Of a stretch of 49,055 bases of DNA, positions 7,392-15,721 are shown in pieces. Position numbers and translations under genes: made by a program. How positions within the stretch are numbered: the stretch's first letter is position 1; each line of letters begins with the position of its first letter. Where the stretch lies: positions 1 to 49,055 of the forward strand of contig DAOPQD010000017.1 in the NCBI GenBank assembly GCA_035347995.1, in the 5' to 3' direction. This DNA is from JAAZNO01 sp012798275 (GTDB lineage: Bacteria; Chloroflexota; Anaerolineae; B4-G1; SLSP01). The notes beneath the pieces were generated by a model. It saw nothing but the letters and a program-made list of their open reading frames with translations. It searched no databases and was not told the DNA's origin.

Positions 7392-8468
7392 TCAAGGGAC
7401 GAAGAAGAGCGCCACCGCGGCCAGGCTCGCTATCACCCAAACAGCGCGATTCCAATCCCAAATCCGTCGCCCGTTGAAACTGATCAGGGGGAAGAAGGCG
7501 ACGACCGTCTCCAACAGCGCCAGCATACGGCTGATTTCCAACAGGGGCGACAGCAGCGACGCCATCCCCGGCGCTACTCCCCCACGCAGGGCCGCCCAGC
7601 TCCCCCAGGCGAGCAGCAGCGAGGCCAGCGTTCCCGCCAACGCCATCGGCCCGATCTTGGGCAACAGCTCGCGGTAGCGCCAGCGATCCTCCACGGGATA
7701 GAAGCTGCCGGTGAAGGGAAAGTAGCCGCCAAAAAGCAACGCCAGTGCTGCCACCAGCGTCGCGCTGGATTCCCACGCGCGGAAACGCACCGCCAGCCCT
7801 TGCGCTTTCGCCGCGAGCCACATCGCCAGCGAGCGCGCCCCGAAGACCACCAGAATCACCAGGGGGATCGTCCACAGATCCGCGAGCTCGAAGCGCCCCT
7901 GGCGCCAGATCGCCAGCCAGAGCAACGCCACGTTGACGAGCCACGTTCCCAGCCATTGGAGCAGCGGACTATCGGGCCGCTCCGCGGCGGGTTTGGCCCA
8001 CAGGAAATGCCCCACATCCATGAAGTGAAAGGAATGCCACCAGTAGGGGAGGATGTCCCACCCGTAGCGGCGGAGTTGTTCACCCATCGAGAGGATCGAA
8101 AAACCGCGCGTGGCGAAGAGCTTGCTGGAGCTGGTGTTGTAGCCCTCCACGCAGGCCGACACCTCGTCGCAACCCTGCGCGGCGAAGAAATCCAGCGCCC
8201 CTTCGATCAACCCCTGTCCCGCGCCCAGGCCCCGCGCCTCTGGATCGGTGAACACCCAATAGACGAAGCCCACCTTCCGCCCCTTGGGCAGCGTAAACGT
8301 TTTGAGCACCGCGCCGCCCACGATGCGCCCTTCGTGCTCTGCCACCAGCACGTCCTTGCTCCACGAGAAAAACAGCCAGGTAAACGGCGAAAACGCCCGC
8401 CGCATCACCTGTTTGGTCGCGGCTTTCTCCCCTTCACGAATGGGTCGAATCACAAGTGAGGTATCCAT
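7392..8468 (-). CDS. GNAT acetyltransferase fused to a membrane domain
   Basis: 358 residues. The first 150 form a GNAT fold: RPIREGEKAATKQVMRRAF, a beta strand with WVFTDPEARGLGAGQGLIEG as acetyl-CoA binding motif A (R/Q-x-x-G-x-G/A), and VSACVEGYNTSSSKLFATRGF as motif B. Residues from about 185 to the end carry five hydrophobic helices. Families that append helices to GNAT are uncommon; acceptor substrate unknown, possibly a membrane-linked amine. ATG follows AAAGGATC. It is last in a long minus-strand run, 99 bases after a membrane protein gene. Confidence 0.75.
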   Translation of the reverse strand: MDTSLVIRPIREGEKAATKQVMRRAFSPFTWLFFSWSKDVLVAEHEGRIVGGAVLKTFTLPKGRKVGFVYWVFTDPEARGLGAGQGLIEGALDFFAAQGCDEVSACVEGYNTSSSKLFATRGFSILSMGEQLRRYGWDILPYWWHSFHFMDVGHFLWAKPAAERPDSPLLQWLGTWLVNVALLWLAIWRQGRFELADLWTIPLVILVVFGARSLAMWLAAKAQGLAVRFRAWESSATLVAALALLFGGYFPFTGSFYPVEDRWRYRELLPKIGPMALAGTLASLLLAWGSWAALRGGVAPGMASLLSPLLEISRMLALLETVVAFFPLISFNGRRIWDWNRAVWVIASLAAVALFFVP

Positions 8469-8567
8469 GTTTGATCCTTTCGAGTCAGAAGTCAGCGGGC
8501 GTCCCCGCCTGTACGCCGCCACGAGGGAGTGCCCGATCTCGGTGGCATGACGCCAGAGGATTCCTGG

Positions 8568-9089
8568 CTACTCCTGCAAGCCCTTGCGCCACAGAATCAG
8601 GTACAGGCCGATGGCGATCAAGACGATGGGCCACCCCTGCCCGGCATATTGCAGCACGGTCGTCATGGGATCGCCGATGAGCAGCGCGCTGCCAATGAAG
8701 GCCATGATCCCGCCGGGGATGAGGGGCCACCAGGCGACTTTGCGGACGAACAGCGCCGAGGTCAGCGTGATCAGCGCCCACCCCAGCGCGAAAGCCAGCA
8801 GGAACAGGCCGCCTGCCGCCTCGCCCTCCAGCCCGTTGAAGGGGCCTTCCAGCAGCACCACGCCCGCGCCGATCCCCATCAAAATGCCGCCGGGGATCAG
8901 GAAGCCCACCTTCCGGTTTACACTGCCCCACACCAGGAAAAACAGTCCCAACGCCAGGGGCAATGCCGCGCCGAGCTCCCATCCCGTGAAATTGCTCACC
9001 AACATCCACACTCCCACACTCACCAGCACCACGCCCCACACCAGCTGCTGGCGCTTCTTTGTGTCCTGAACCGGCACCTCGTTGCTCAT
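8568..9089 (-). CDS. Six-helix membrane protein, LiaF/DUF5668-like
   Basis: 173 residues with six hydrophobic segments in two similar halves: glycine-rich helices such as VGFLIPGGILMGIGAGV and WWPLIPGGIMAFIGSAL. This arrangement resembles the membrane part of LiaF-type proteins and DUF5668, which sit with sensor kinases that answer cell-envelope stress. The start is ATG after GGAGGAGGGTTGGA. It follows the response regulator, which supports a role in the same signalling unit. Function is inferred from context; there is no catalytic motif. Confidence 0.6.
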   Translation of the reverse strand: MSNEVPVQDTKKRQQLVWGVVLVSVGVWMLVSNFTGWELGAALPLALGLFFLVWGSVNRKVGFLIPGGILMGIGAGVVLLEGPFNGLEGEAAGGLFLLAFALGWALITLTSALFVRKVAWWPLIPGGIMAFIGSALLIGDPMTTVLQYAGQGWPIVLIAIGLYLILWRKGLQE

Positions 9090-9302
9090 TCCAACCCTCC
9101 TCCTGCAGAAATCCCGAAATCCGTGGCGAATGTCGCGCGGACTCTAGTTCGCCTCGCGTCTGGATGACGAGCGTACTATACCATGGCAGGACGGGAAAAG
9201 GATGGCCCACAGGTCACGGTTGGGGTCATATTGGAGCGTGTGACGTCACAGCGCAGCACGATTTTGGGGCGCCGGCGTGAAGAGCAGCTCCCCGGCGTCC
9301 CC

Positions 9303-9953
9303 TCACAGCAACCCCAACTCGCGCGCCTTGAGCGCCGCCTGCGTGCGGTCGCGTACTTCGAGCTTGGCGAGGATGCTGGTGAGGTGATTCTTCACCGTAC
9401 CCTCGGCGATGAAGAGTGTGGTAGCGATTTCCTTGTTGCTTGCTCCCTGCGCGACCAGGTGCAGCACCGCCAGTTCGCGTTCGGAAAGGGCTGCGACTGG
9501 CGCTTCAATACGGGGGGCCTGTTCCACCAGCCGCGCGAATTCCGCCACCACCTTTGTCGCCACCGAAGGCTGGAGAAAGGATTCACCGCGTGCGGCGGCG
9601 CGCACCGCCTCGAAGAGCTTGGTCGAGCTCGCGTCTTTGAGGAGATAGCCGAGGGCGCCGGCGCGCAGCCCCTCAAAGATGTCTTCATCATCATCGAAAG
9701 TGGTCAGCACAATCACCCGCACGTCGGGATAGAGCGCGTGCAGTTGTCGCGTCGCCGCGACGCCATCCAGCACCGGCATCCGCAAATCCATCAACACCAC
9801 CTCGGGCTGGCAGGTCGCGCACAGGCGCAGCGCCTCTCCGCCGTTGGCGGCTTCCCCCACCACCTCGAAGTCGGGTTGCGTGGCGAGCAACGTCCGCAGC
9901 CCCTCACGGAACATCGCCTGATCATCTACCAGCACAATGCGAATGCGGCCCAT
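9303..9953 (-). CDS. NarL/FixJ-family response regulator
   Basis: Transcription regulator of a two-component pair, 216 residues. Receiver domain 1-122: acidic pocket DD at 10-11, phospho-acceptor Asp56 in VLMDLRMP, switch Thr in LTTFDDDED and Lys in YLLKDAS. LuxR-type helix-turn-helix at about 150-212 (LSERELAVLHLVAQGASNKEIA). The partner kinase is the HisKA_3 protein encoded at 12.1-13.3 kb, from which it is separated by a two-gene insert. Weak ribosome-binding site GGGAGAGGGG. Confidence 0.93.
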   Translation of the reverse strand: MGRIRIVLVDDQAMFREGLRTLLATQPDFEVVGEAANGGEALRLCATCQPEVVLMDLRMPVLDGVAATRQLHALYPDVRVIVLTTFDDDEDIFEGLRAGALGYLLKDASSTKLFEAVRAAARGESFLQPSVATKVVAEFARLVEQAPRIEAPVAALSERELAVLHLVAQGASNKEIATTLFIAEGTVKNHLTSILAKLEVRDRTQAALKARELGLL

Positions 9954-10179
9954 CCCCTCTCCCTCGAATGGCGTGAAGCCGATCTCAACGGGTCGCGACT
10001 CCCCTTTGCTTCAGCCACGAATTCTCGTCCGTTTCACATCGTCCCTTGCACTCTATGCAGATGCAGGCAATGACGCCCCCCTCAAGGCATCTCTGCTGCA
10101 GGAGGGACACCTGACCTTCAGCAGCGCATGGGCCCGCCTCAGGCCCCATCCTCAGCCAGGGTGCATATTGACGCTGAGG
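9954..10179 (-). other. Gap between the TOPRIM-like gene and the response regulator
   Basis: 226 bases with no supported gene, no strong hairpin and no confident promoter. Its size fits an insertion scar within a former kinase-regulator operon, but that is inference. Confidence 0.35.
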
Positions 10180-10812
10180 TCATTCCAGAGTGGGAAACCA
10201 GGCCTGCAATGTGCTCCGCAATTTATCAAACGCGCGTTCGTGGGCCTGCAAGCTGACCGTCTGTGCAAGCTCACGGTAAATAGCAGGTGAATGAGGTTTG
10301 CGGGCTTCATGCAACGCGGCAAGCAAAGCTTCCTTGGGCCGCGTTGGCTTTCCATTCGGCTCGCGGTCGCAGCGCTCCAACAGGCGCGCCAGCCTTTCTT
10401 GTTCCAGGCCCAACACTTCAGGGACATGGGGAGAACGTGACCAAACCCAGACCTCCAATTCAGGGTCCAACACAATTGCTGCCGCACGAGGTTGCTGCGC
10501 TTCCGTCAGCCAACCTGCCCGGCCCAGGCGATCTTCCAGGTCAGCTTCCATTTCTGAGGCAGTATGGCGCTGTTCCTGTCCCGAGCCCTCACGATCCAGT
10601 AACACCAGGGCATAGGCGGCCAACTTCGTATAGGATCGCAGCAGATCATGAGCTCGCCGGAAGACTCCCGCATCCCGGCCCGGATCACGGATAACTTTGC
10701 TGGTTGGCGTTCGGATGCCAAGAGCTTCGGCCCGGCTTTCAAGTAAGGTGCGCAACGCCCACTCAGCATCGGCGTCGGCAACCAAAACCACCAGATCGTA
10801 TTGAAAACTCAT
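10180..10812 (-). CDS. TOPRIM-like protein paired with ATPase (DUF4276/DUF4435-type)
   Basis: 210 residues. It begins with a hydrophobic strand and an acidic cluster (LVVLVADADAEWALRTLL), and a second strand ends in an acidic loop (YALVLLDREGSG), the spacing expected of a TOPRIM fold: first acidic residue at about 14-16, Asp at about 71. A third strand, AIVLDPELEVWVW, matches the E-x-W segment seen after the core in DUF4276 proteins. The start codon overlaps the ATPase stop (ATGA), so the two are translationally coupled. TOPRIM partners of such ATPases are often nucleases in anti-phage systems. Family assignment rests on motif pattern and neighbourhood; it could be a new family. Confidence 0.55.
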   Translation of the reverse strand: MSFQYDLVVLVADADAEWALRTLLESRAEALGIRTPTSKVIRDPGRDAGVFRRAHDLLRSYTKLAAYALVLLDREGSGQEQRHTASEMEADLEDRLGRAGWLTEAQQPRAAAIVLDPELEVWVWSRSPHVPEVLGLEQERLARLLERCDREPNGKPTRPKEALLAALHEARKPHSPAIYRELAQTVSLQAHERAFDKLRSTLQAWFPTLE

Positions 10813-12068
10813 CCCAGAACTCCTGCCGCAAACAACGTCTCCAGAGAGGGTTCACGTTGCCAGTCGCGCAGCATGGGATGTCGCGACCCATTGACCACCG
10901 ACGTCACTCCGCCAGGGGATTGAGCAAAGACCAACAAGTTTTCCGGTTCCGCCAGCGCCAGAATCAGGGGCGAATGCGTAGCCAGGAAGACCTGACTATT
11001 GTAGACCGAGCTTAGCGCCTTAAAAACCGCTTCAATGGCTTTAGGATGAATTCCATTTTCAGGCTCTTCAATGACAAAGACTTGTTCGCTGTTGGGCAGA
11101 TAGGCGAGCAACGTCAGCGCCAACAACCTCAAGGTGCCATCCGAAAGTAACCACGCGGGGACGGAAAGGCCATTTCGGTAAGTGACCAACAGGTAATAGG
11201 AGCGATCCTCGGGACGTTCCGCAACCTCAATGTGCGCCAGATCCTCAAGAATGGTCTGTAAGTGTCGTATCCACCACTCAAAACGTTGCGGATCAGTTTC
11301 CAGAAGCATTTTAACCATGATCGGCAGATTGGATCCATCGGGTTGAAATACCCGCGGCGCATCGGAAGGACAGGTTCGGCGCATCAGCACACTATTCAGC
11401 TGCAAGACTTGCACGTTTTGCAAGAGGACGCGCTTCCACCACAAGGCCGAGGGGAAGCGGTCATAATCTTCCGGGATGCCGGTCAGTGCCAGCCGTTGCG
11501 GGGAAAATCGCAGCATCATATTCCAATCGGTTTTCTCCGAGCGGAAATAGTCATTGCCGCTATCGGCAACCTTGCGCACCACCAGGCGATAGCCTTGGGG
11601 CTTTTTCAAACGCGCGGGATGCAACACCGGCTCCACATCGGCAGGGGGCTCAAACGGGAACAGCGGCACAGGAAATAGCTCCTGCTTACGACGTTGCGCG
11701 GAATTGATCAGCCACAAGTTTTCCCCACCGACAACAATTGAGCCATTCTTCCCCAGGCCTACCCCCACCTCATAGCGCAAAGTGTCATAGCCATTGGTCT
11801 TCAGAGATGCCGGCAGGCTCGCTTCAAGCGCAATTTCAAATCCTTTTTCGGCGTCTTCATGTTTCCAAACCAACTCTTGCAAAGTGCTCGCGCGTTTGCG
11901 CACCGCTTTCTCGACATCGCTTTCCAGCGCATCCCGAATGAAAGCCAGGCTATCCAGAAAGGTGCTTTTCCCACTGGCGTTGGGCCCGATCAAGATGTTG
12001 AAAGGCGCCAATTCGAGACTGGCATGTCTGAAACATTTATAATGTGAGATTTCAATTTTGCTGAGCAT
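10809..12068 (-). CDS. AAA/ABC-type ATPase (AAA_21, OLD/RecF-like)
   Basis: 419 residues. Starts MLSKIEISHYKCF, the usual opening of RecF/OLD-like ATPases. Walker A GPNASGKST at 28-36; ABC-type signature LLSDGTLRLLAL from 307; Walker B VFVIEEPENG with catalytic Glu near 334-335; ENGIHP D-loop; switch His365 in LATHSP. The middle 200 residues hold the coiled or effector part. Start ATG at 12068 lies 28 bases after the kinase stop; longer readings run back into the kinase gene and are unlikely. GC is low: two 60-base blocks that I counted are 42-43%, against 77% in one block of the kinase. This suggests acquisition by transfer. With the coupled TOPRIM-like gene it resembles PARIS (AriA/AriB) and OLD/Gabija-type systems in design, not demonstrably in homology. 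Confidence 0.85.
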   Translation of the reverse strand: MLSKIEISHYKCFRHASLELAPFNILIGPNASGKSTFLDSLAFIRDALESDVEKAVRKRASTLQELVWKHEDAEKGFEIALEASLPASLKTNGYDTLRYEVGVGLGKNGSIVVGGENLWLINSAQRRKQELFPVPLFPFEPPADVEPVLHPARLKKPQGYRLVVRKVADSGNDYFRSEKTDWNMMLRFSPQRLALTGIPEDYDRFPSALWWKRVLLQNVQVLQLNSVLMRRTCPSDAPRVFQPDGSNLPIMVKMLLETDPQRFEWWIRHLQTILEDLAHIEVAERPEDRSYYLLVTYRNGLSVPAWLLSDGTLRLLALTLLAYLPNSEQVFVIEEPENGIHPKAIEAVFKALSSVYNSQVFLATHSPLILALAEPENLLVFAQSPGGVTSVVNGSRHPMLRDWQREPSLETLFAAGVLG

Positions 12069-12096
12069 TATCCACTCCACTCTTCCCCCGCGCTGT

Positions 12097-13278
12097 TCAC
12101 CCTTCGTGCAAGGAGAGCTCCAGCTCAAAGCCCGCGCCGACTTCCGAAGCGAGGCGCAATTCGCCACCAAGCAGCTGCACCCGCTCGCGCAGGCCCACAA
12201 GGCCAAAGCCGTCGCTCGTCGGCATGTCGCTGCCGATGCCATCGTCCGTCACCTTCAGGCGCACTTCCTGGGCGGTGTAAGTCAACGTCACCCCGGCATG
12301 ACGCGCCTGAGCGTGTTTGCGCACGTTCGTGAGCGCCTCTTGCACGGTGCGATAGAGTGTCAGCTCCACTTGCGGCGAGAGGGGACGCGGCTCACCATTC
12401 ACCGTGAAGGCCGTGGCGATACCGGCAGCGCTGCACTCCGCAGCCAGCGCGGCCAGCACCGTCGTCAATGCCTTCCCCTCCAGCGGCGAAGCGCGCAACG
12501 CCGCCACCGAGCGACGTACTTCGTGCAGCCCCTCTTTCGTCAGCGTCTGCGCCCGTTCCAACGGCGCCAGGGCCTGCGCGGGATTCTCGCGCGCCAGCGC
12601 GCGGGCGGCCTCCAATTGCACATTGATCGCCGTGAGATAATGTCCCAGGCTGTCGTGAATTTCGCGGGCCAGACGGTTGCGTTCTCGCGCCGTCGCCAGC
12701 TCCTCTGCCTGCACGGCATAGCGCGCCAACGCCGCGTGCGCTTCCGCCAGGTCGCGCGCCAGGCGCTCCCCTTCACTCCGCGCCCGGGCTTCACTCATCG
12801 CCATCTGCGTGAAGATCACGACGAAGACTACGCCGGGCACAAAAGAGAGCACCGCCGTCACCCCGATCTGCCAGCCGTTGGGGATACCGATAAGCAACCC
12901 GAAAATAAGCGTCGTCAACGCGCTAAAGGTGACCACACCCCACCGCTCAAATAACACCGCTCCATGGCTCACCAGCGGCAACAGCAGCAGCCAAAACGCC
13001 CCGCTGAAATGGGCCAACAGGGTAATCGCGATGGCCAAAAGGAACTGCGCCCCGAAATAGAGCAGCCGAATCCTTACCGCCGTCCCCAAAACATAATTCT
13101 CGAAGAGATATGTGCCGATGCCAATGTAAAGGAGGCCCAGTCCTACCAGCGCCAGGACTTCCACCGGCGTGAAAGCCACTCCCGCAGCCGTGAACAACGA
13201 CACATACGCGGCGATGACCACGACAATGAAAGCCCAATCGGCGGTTTGCAGGAGACGGCGGCGAGGGGGCATGCGCAT
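12097..13278 (-). CDS. Membrane histidine kinase, HisKA_3 (NarX/LiaS type)
   Basis: About 393 residues. Five or six transmembrane helices in residues 14-160 with almost no extracytoplasmic loop, so it probably senses the membrane itself. Then a coiled coil, the HisKA_3 dimerisation domain with phospho-acceptor His208 in RLAREIHDSLGHYL, and a HATPase domain (N-box EALTNVRKHA, G1 TDDGIG, G2 GFGLVGLRERV). Starts at 13281 (GTG), 13278 (ATG) and 13272 (ATG) are all possible; CGGAG lies just upstream. It follows the PP2C-like gene by about ten bases. Cognate regulator is the NarL-type protein at 9.3-9.95 kb. Confidence 0.9.
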   Translation of the reverse strand: MRMPPRRRLLQTADWAFIVVVIAAYVSLFTAAGVAFTPVEVLALVGLGLLYIGIGTYLFENYVLGTAVRIRLLYFGAQFLLAIAITLLAHFSGAFWLLLLPLVSHGAVLFERWGVVTFSALTTLIFGLLIGIPNGWQIGVTAVLSFVPGVVFVVIFTQMAMSEARARSEGERLARDLAEAHAALARYAVQAEELATARERNRLAREIHDSLGHYLTAINVQLEAARALARENPAQALAPLERAQTLTKEGLHEVRRSVAALRASPLEGKALTTVLAALAAECSAAGIATAFTVNGEPRPLSPQVELTLYRTVQEALTNVRKHAQARHAGVTLTYTAQEVRLKVTDDGIGSDMPTSDGFGLVGLRERVQLLGGELRLASEVGAGFELELSLHEG

Positions 13279-13290
13279 CACGCTCCGGGG

Positions 13291-15699
13291 CTACGGCGAG
13301 GAAAATTCGGGCAGCAGAGCGGCGTAGAGCCCGTTGGCGGCGATCATGTACAGCACCCGTGGCTCTTGCGTCACCACGAACGTCTCCAATTGCCGCAACT
13401 GCCCTTCGCGCACGCGGAATTGATGGAGATAGTTCCCCCGCTTGTCGAGCGCCACGATGCGCTCATTCTGGCGGTCTCCCAGATAGATACGTCCCTCATC
13501 GGCAGGCTCTTCATGGGGATCTCTTGCAACGGCGTCCGGCTCGACATACATCACCGCAGCCTGCAGGTTGTTGTCAGGCAAGCCGCGCAGGGCAAACGTG
13601 AGATCTTCTGCGCCGGAGAAGTACACGCGGACTGATCCATCGCCCAGCAGCAGGTAGAGCCGTCCGTCGAGGCCCAGGTTCAATACCGTTTGCAGCTGCG
13701 GGGCCGCGCCGGGCACGAAATACGGACGCGGCGGGCTGTTGTACAGGCGATTGAGGGGCGCATACCGGAATAACTGCCCCTGTTGCCGGTCGAGCAAGTA
13801 GAGCTGCTCCCCGTAAGTGGCGATCATCGTCACCGAGCGCGACGTGTGTTCGCCCTCCAAACGCTGCCGCGTGATCCCCCCCGGCCCCAGCGTCGGCTCA
13901 TAGACGTACAACGTGCCGTCGTCGCTGTAGATGAACAGGGCGCCGTCGCCATAGGTCGCTCCCGGCGTCACCCAGGCAATGTCTACGAGATGTTCGACGG
14001 TCGCGCCTGCCACGATCTGACCGCGCCGCAGGATCGAGGTAGGCGCGGCGGAGCTCAAACGCAAGCCATCCTCCGCGAGCGGCATCCCCAGCACTTCCTC
14101 GGTGACGGGGTTGAGCAGATAGATCCACGTGCGGGTGACCAACAGCCGGCGCGGCGCCGGCGAAACCCCCAGCTCCGCGATCTTGGTGAGTGACAGCACC
14201 GCCGCTTTCTCCAGCATCTCGAGGTTGAGCTGCGCTTCATCGCGCAAGGTCTGCGCCCTGGCATTGCTTGAATCCAGCGCCAGCACTTGCTGCGCCAGCG
14301 TGAGAGCTCGTTGCCAGTCCTCCGTCGCCTGACTGGTGTAGGCCTCTTGCCAGGCGACCTCCGCATCGGCCAGCAGCGTCTCAACCCGCGAGGCGCCGCC
14401 AAACTGGAAATAGGTGGTGAGAGTGATGAGGGAAGTAAGGAGCAACAGGCCTAGCGCGAGGCTGCTGAGCAGCAGTGGATTCTCCTGCGGCGCCATCCGT
14501 GAGACGCGCGCGCGTTTCGCCTTCACCTTGCCGGGCATCAGCGCGCGACCAAAGGCGCGGAACAACGGCCCCAAGGTCTCCCGGAGATGCAAGGACGGCA
14601 GTTTGAGACGCGGCAGTGACAGGCGCGGGCGCGCGGCAGGCGCCTCCCTTTTGGTCTCTTCCCCTGTCTCCATTGCCGACAAAGGGGGGGGCGTCGGCGG
14701 GATGGGCGCTAGCGGTTCCGCTGGGGTCGCTGGCGTCGGGGCAGCGGCAGGCAAGGCGGAAACGTTCGGACCGGAAGCGGATTTGCGCCCCGGCAGCGCC
14801 GGGCGTCGGGGGGCGGGTTCCGGCGCCGGCGGCGGAGGGACGAGCGGCTCGGTGAAGGCCAGCACGGTCGCCGCGGCCTCCTGCCTGGGCCGCAACGGTT
14901 CTGCCGCGAGGACCACGGCAGGCGCAGGCTCTTCTGTCCTCACCGTTTCGGCGGCCCCCGACGTGAGTTCTGCCGCACGAGAGGGCTCCGGCTTCGAGGG
15001 CGGCTTCTGCAGCAGATAGGCCTCGCTGTGCGTCGCCGGTTCCGGCAGACAGTGGACCACGACCGCGCAACCGGTCACCCGATTTTCGTGCATCAGATGC
15101 AGCACCTGCTCGACGCTTTGCTCCGGTTCGGCGACCGCCAATGTCTCCGCCCACAGAGAACGCGCCTGCGTTTCGGCGACGCTGGCCGTAGCGATCAACA
15201 GCGCGCAGCCAGGGGCGACCGGGGCATAGCCGATGTGAATGGCGGGCGGCAACCCCGCGCCCAACGGCAACATAGGCAGGGCGCTGCTGGGGAAGATCTC
15301 CACCTCGCCCCCGGCGTGATACAACAACACGTTGCCCGGCCCGACCTGCCCCAGAAAGAGCTCCTCGCCCGCGAAAACCGCGCAGGTGATGTTGCCCGAC
15401 GCCGATTGCGGCTGCGGGGCGCGGAGGTTTTCCTGCAGCACGTAGCGGTTGGCTTCGGCCAGGGCCCGGCGCAGGCGCGCTACGATGCCGCCCGGCGATT
15501 GCCAGTACACGCGCGCGGCGAGCGTGCGCGTCTCCCGGCTGCGATGCGCCTGTCCAGGGCCCAAATCTACCAGCACGAACAGCTGTTCCCCGGCGTCCAG
15601 CGACATCCCCACCGGCGGCAGCTCCGCCGTCGCCTCAGGAGCGGTCGCCTGCACCCGCACGCCGTCTTGAAAACGCAAAATCTCACTGTAGCGCCGCAT
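13291..15699 (-). CDS. PP2C-like pseudophosphatase with membrane anchor and beta-propeller-like tail
   Basis: 802 residues. 1-215: PP2C fold outline (strand LFVLVDLGPG at 40-49 where active enzymes have D-G-x-G; LGQVGPGNVLLYHAGG at 116-131 where active enzymes have G-D-S). Both metal-binding aspartates appear lost, so it is probably a binding or scaffold domain. 230-400: Pro/Ala-rich and basic linker. 408-432: one transmembrane helix. 433-500: helical segment with TPR-like look. 500-802: extracytoplasmic repeats of YLLDRQQ / YLLLGDGSV type, like an NHL or WD propeller. It lies between surE and the kinase, with tight spacing. The topology (cytoplasmic PP2C-like, outer propeller) is inferred. 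Confidence 0.7.
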   Translation of the reverse strand: MRRYSEILRFQDGVRVQATAPEATAELPPVGMSLDAGEQLFVLVDLGPGQAHRSRETRTLAARVYWQSPGGIVARLRRALAEANRYVLQENLRAPQPQSASGNITCAVFAGEELFLGQVGPGNVLLYHAGGEVEIFPSSALPMLPLGAGLPPAIHIGYAPVAPGCALLIATASVAETQARSLWAETLAVAEPEQSVEQVLHLMHENRVTGCAVVVHCLPEPATHSEAYLLQKPPSKPEPSRAAELTSGAAETVRTEEPAPAVVLAAEPLRPRQEAAATVLAFTEPLVPPPPAPEPAPRRPALPGRKSASGPNVSALPAAAPTPATPAEPLAPIPPTPPPLSAMETGEETKREAPAARPRLSLPRLKLPSLHLRETLGPLFRAFGRALMPGKVKAKRARVSRMAPQENPLLLSSLALGLLLLTSLITLTTYFQFGGASRVETLLADAEVAWQEAYTSQATEDWQRALTLAQQVLALDSSNARAQTLRDEAQLNLEMLEKAAVLSLTKIAELGVSPAPRRLLVTRTWIYLLNPVTEEVLGMPLAEDGLRLSSAAPTSILRRGQIVAGATVEHLVDIAWVTPGATYGDGALFIYSDDGTLYVYEPTLGPGGITRQRLEGEHTSRSVTMIATYGEQLYLLDRQQGQLFRYAPLNRLYNSPPRPYFVPGAAPQLQTVLNLGLDGRLYLLLGDGSVRVYFSGAEDLTFALRGLPDNNLQAAVMYVEPDAVARDPHEEPADEGRIYLGDRQNERIVALDKRGNYLHQFRVREGQLRQLETFVVTQEPRVLYMIAANGLYAALLPEFSSP

Positions 15700-15721
15700 C
15701 CTTGCCCCCTGACAGTCGCGC

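Noticed and set aside
12058..12954. Plus-strand frame opposite the histidine kinase
   Set aside because: Shadow of the kinase gene; His/Arg/Gln-rich composition and no domain or ribosome-binding site.
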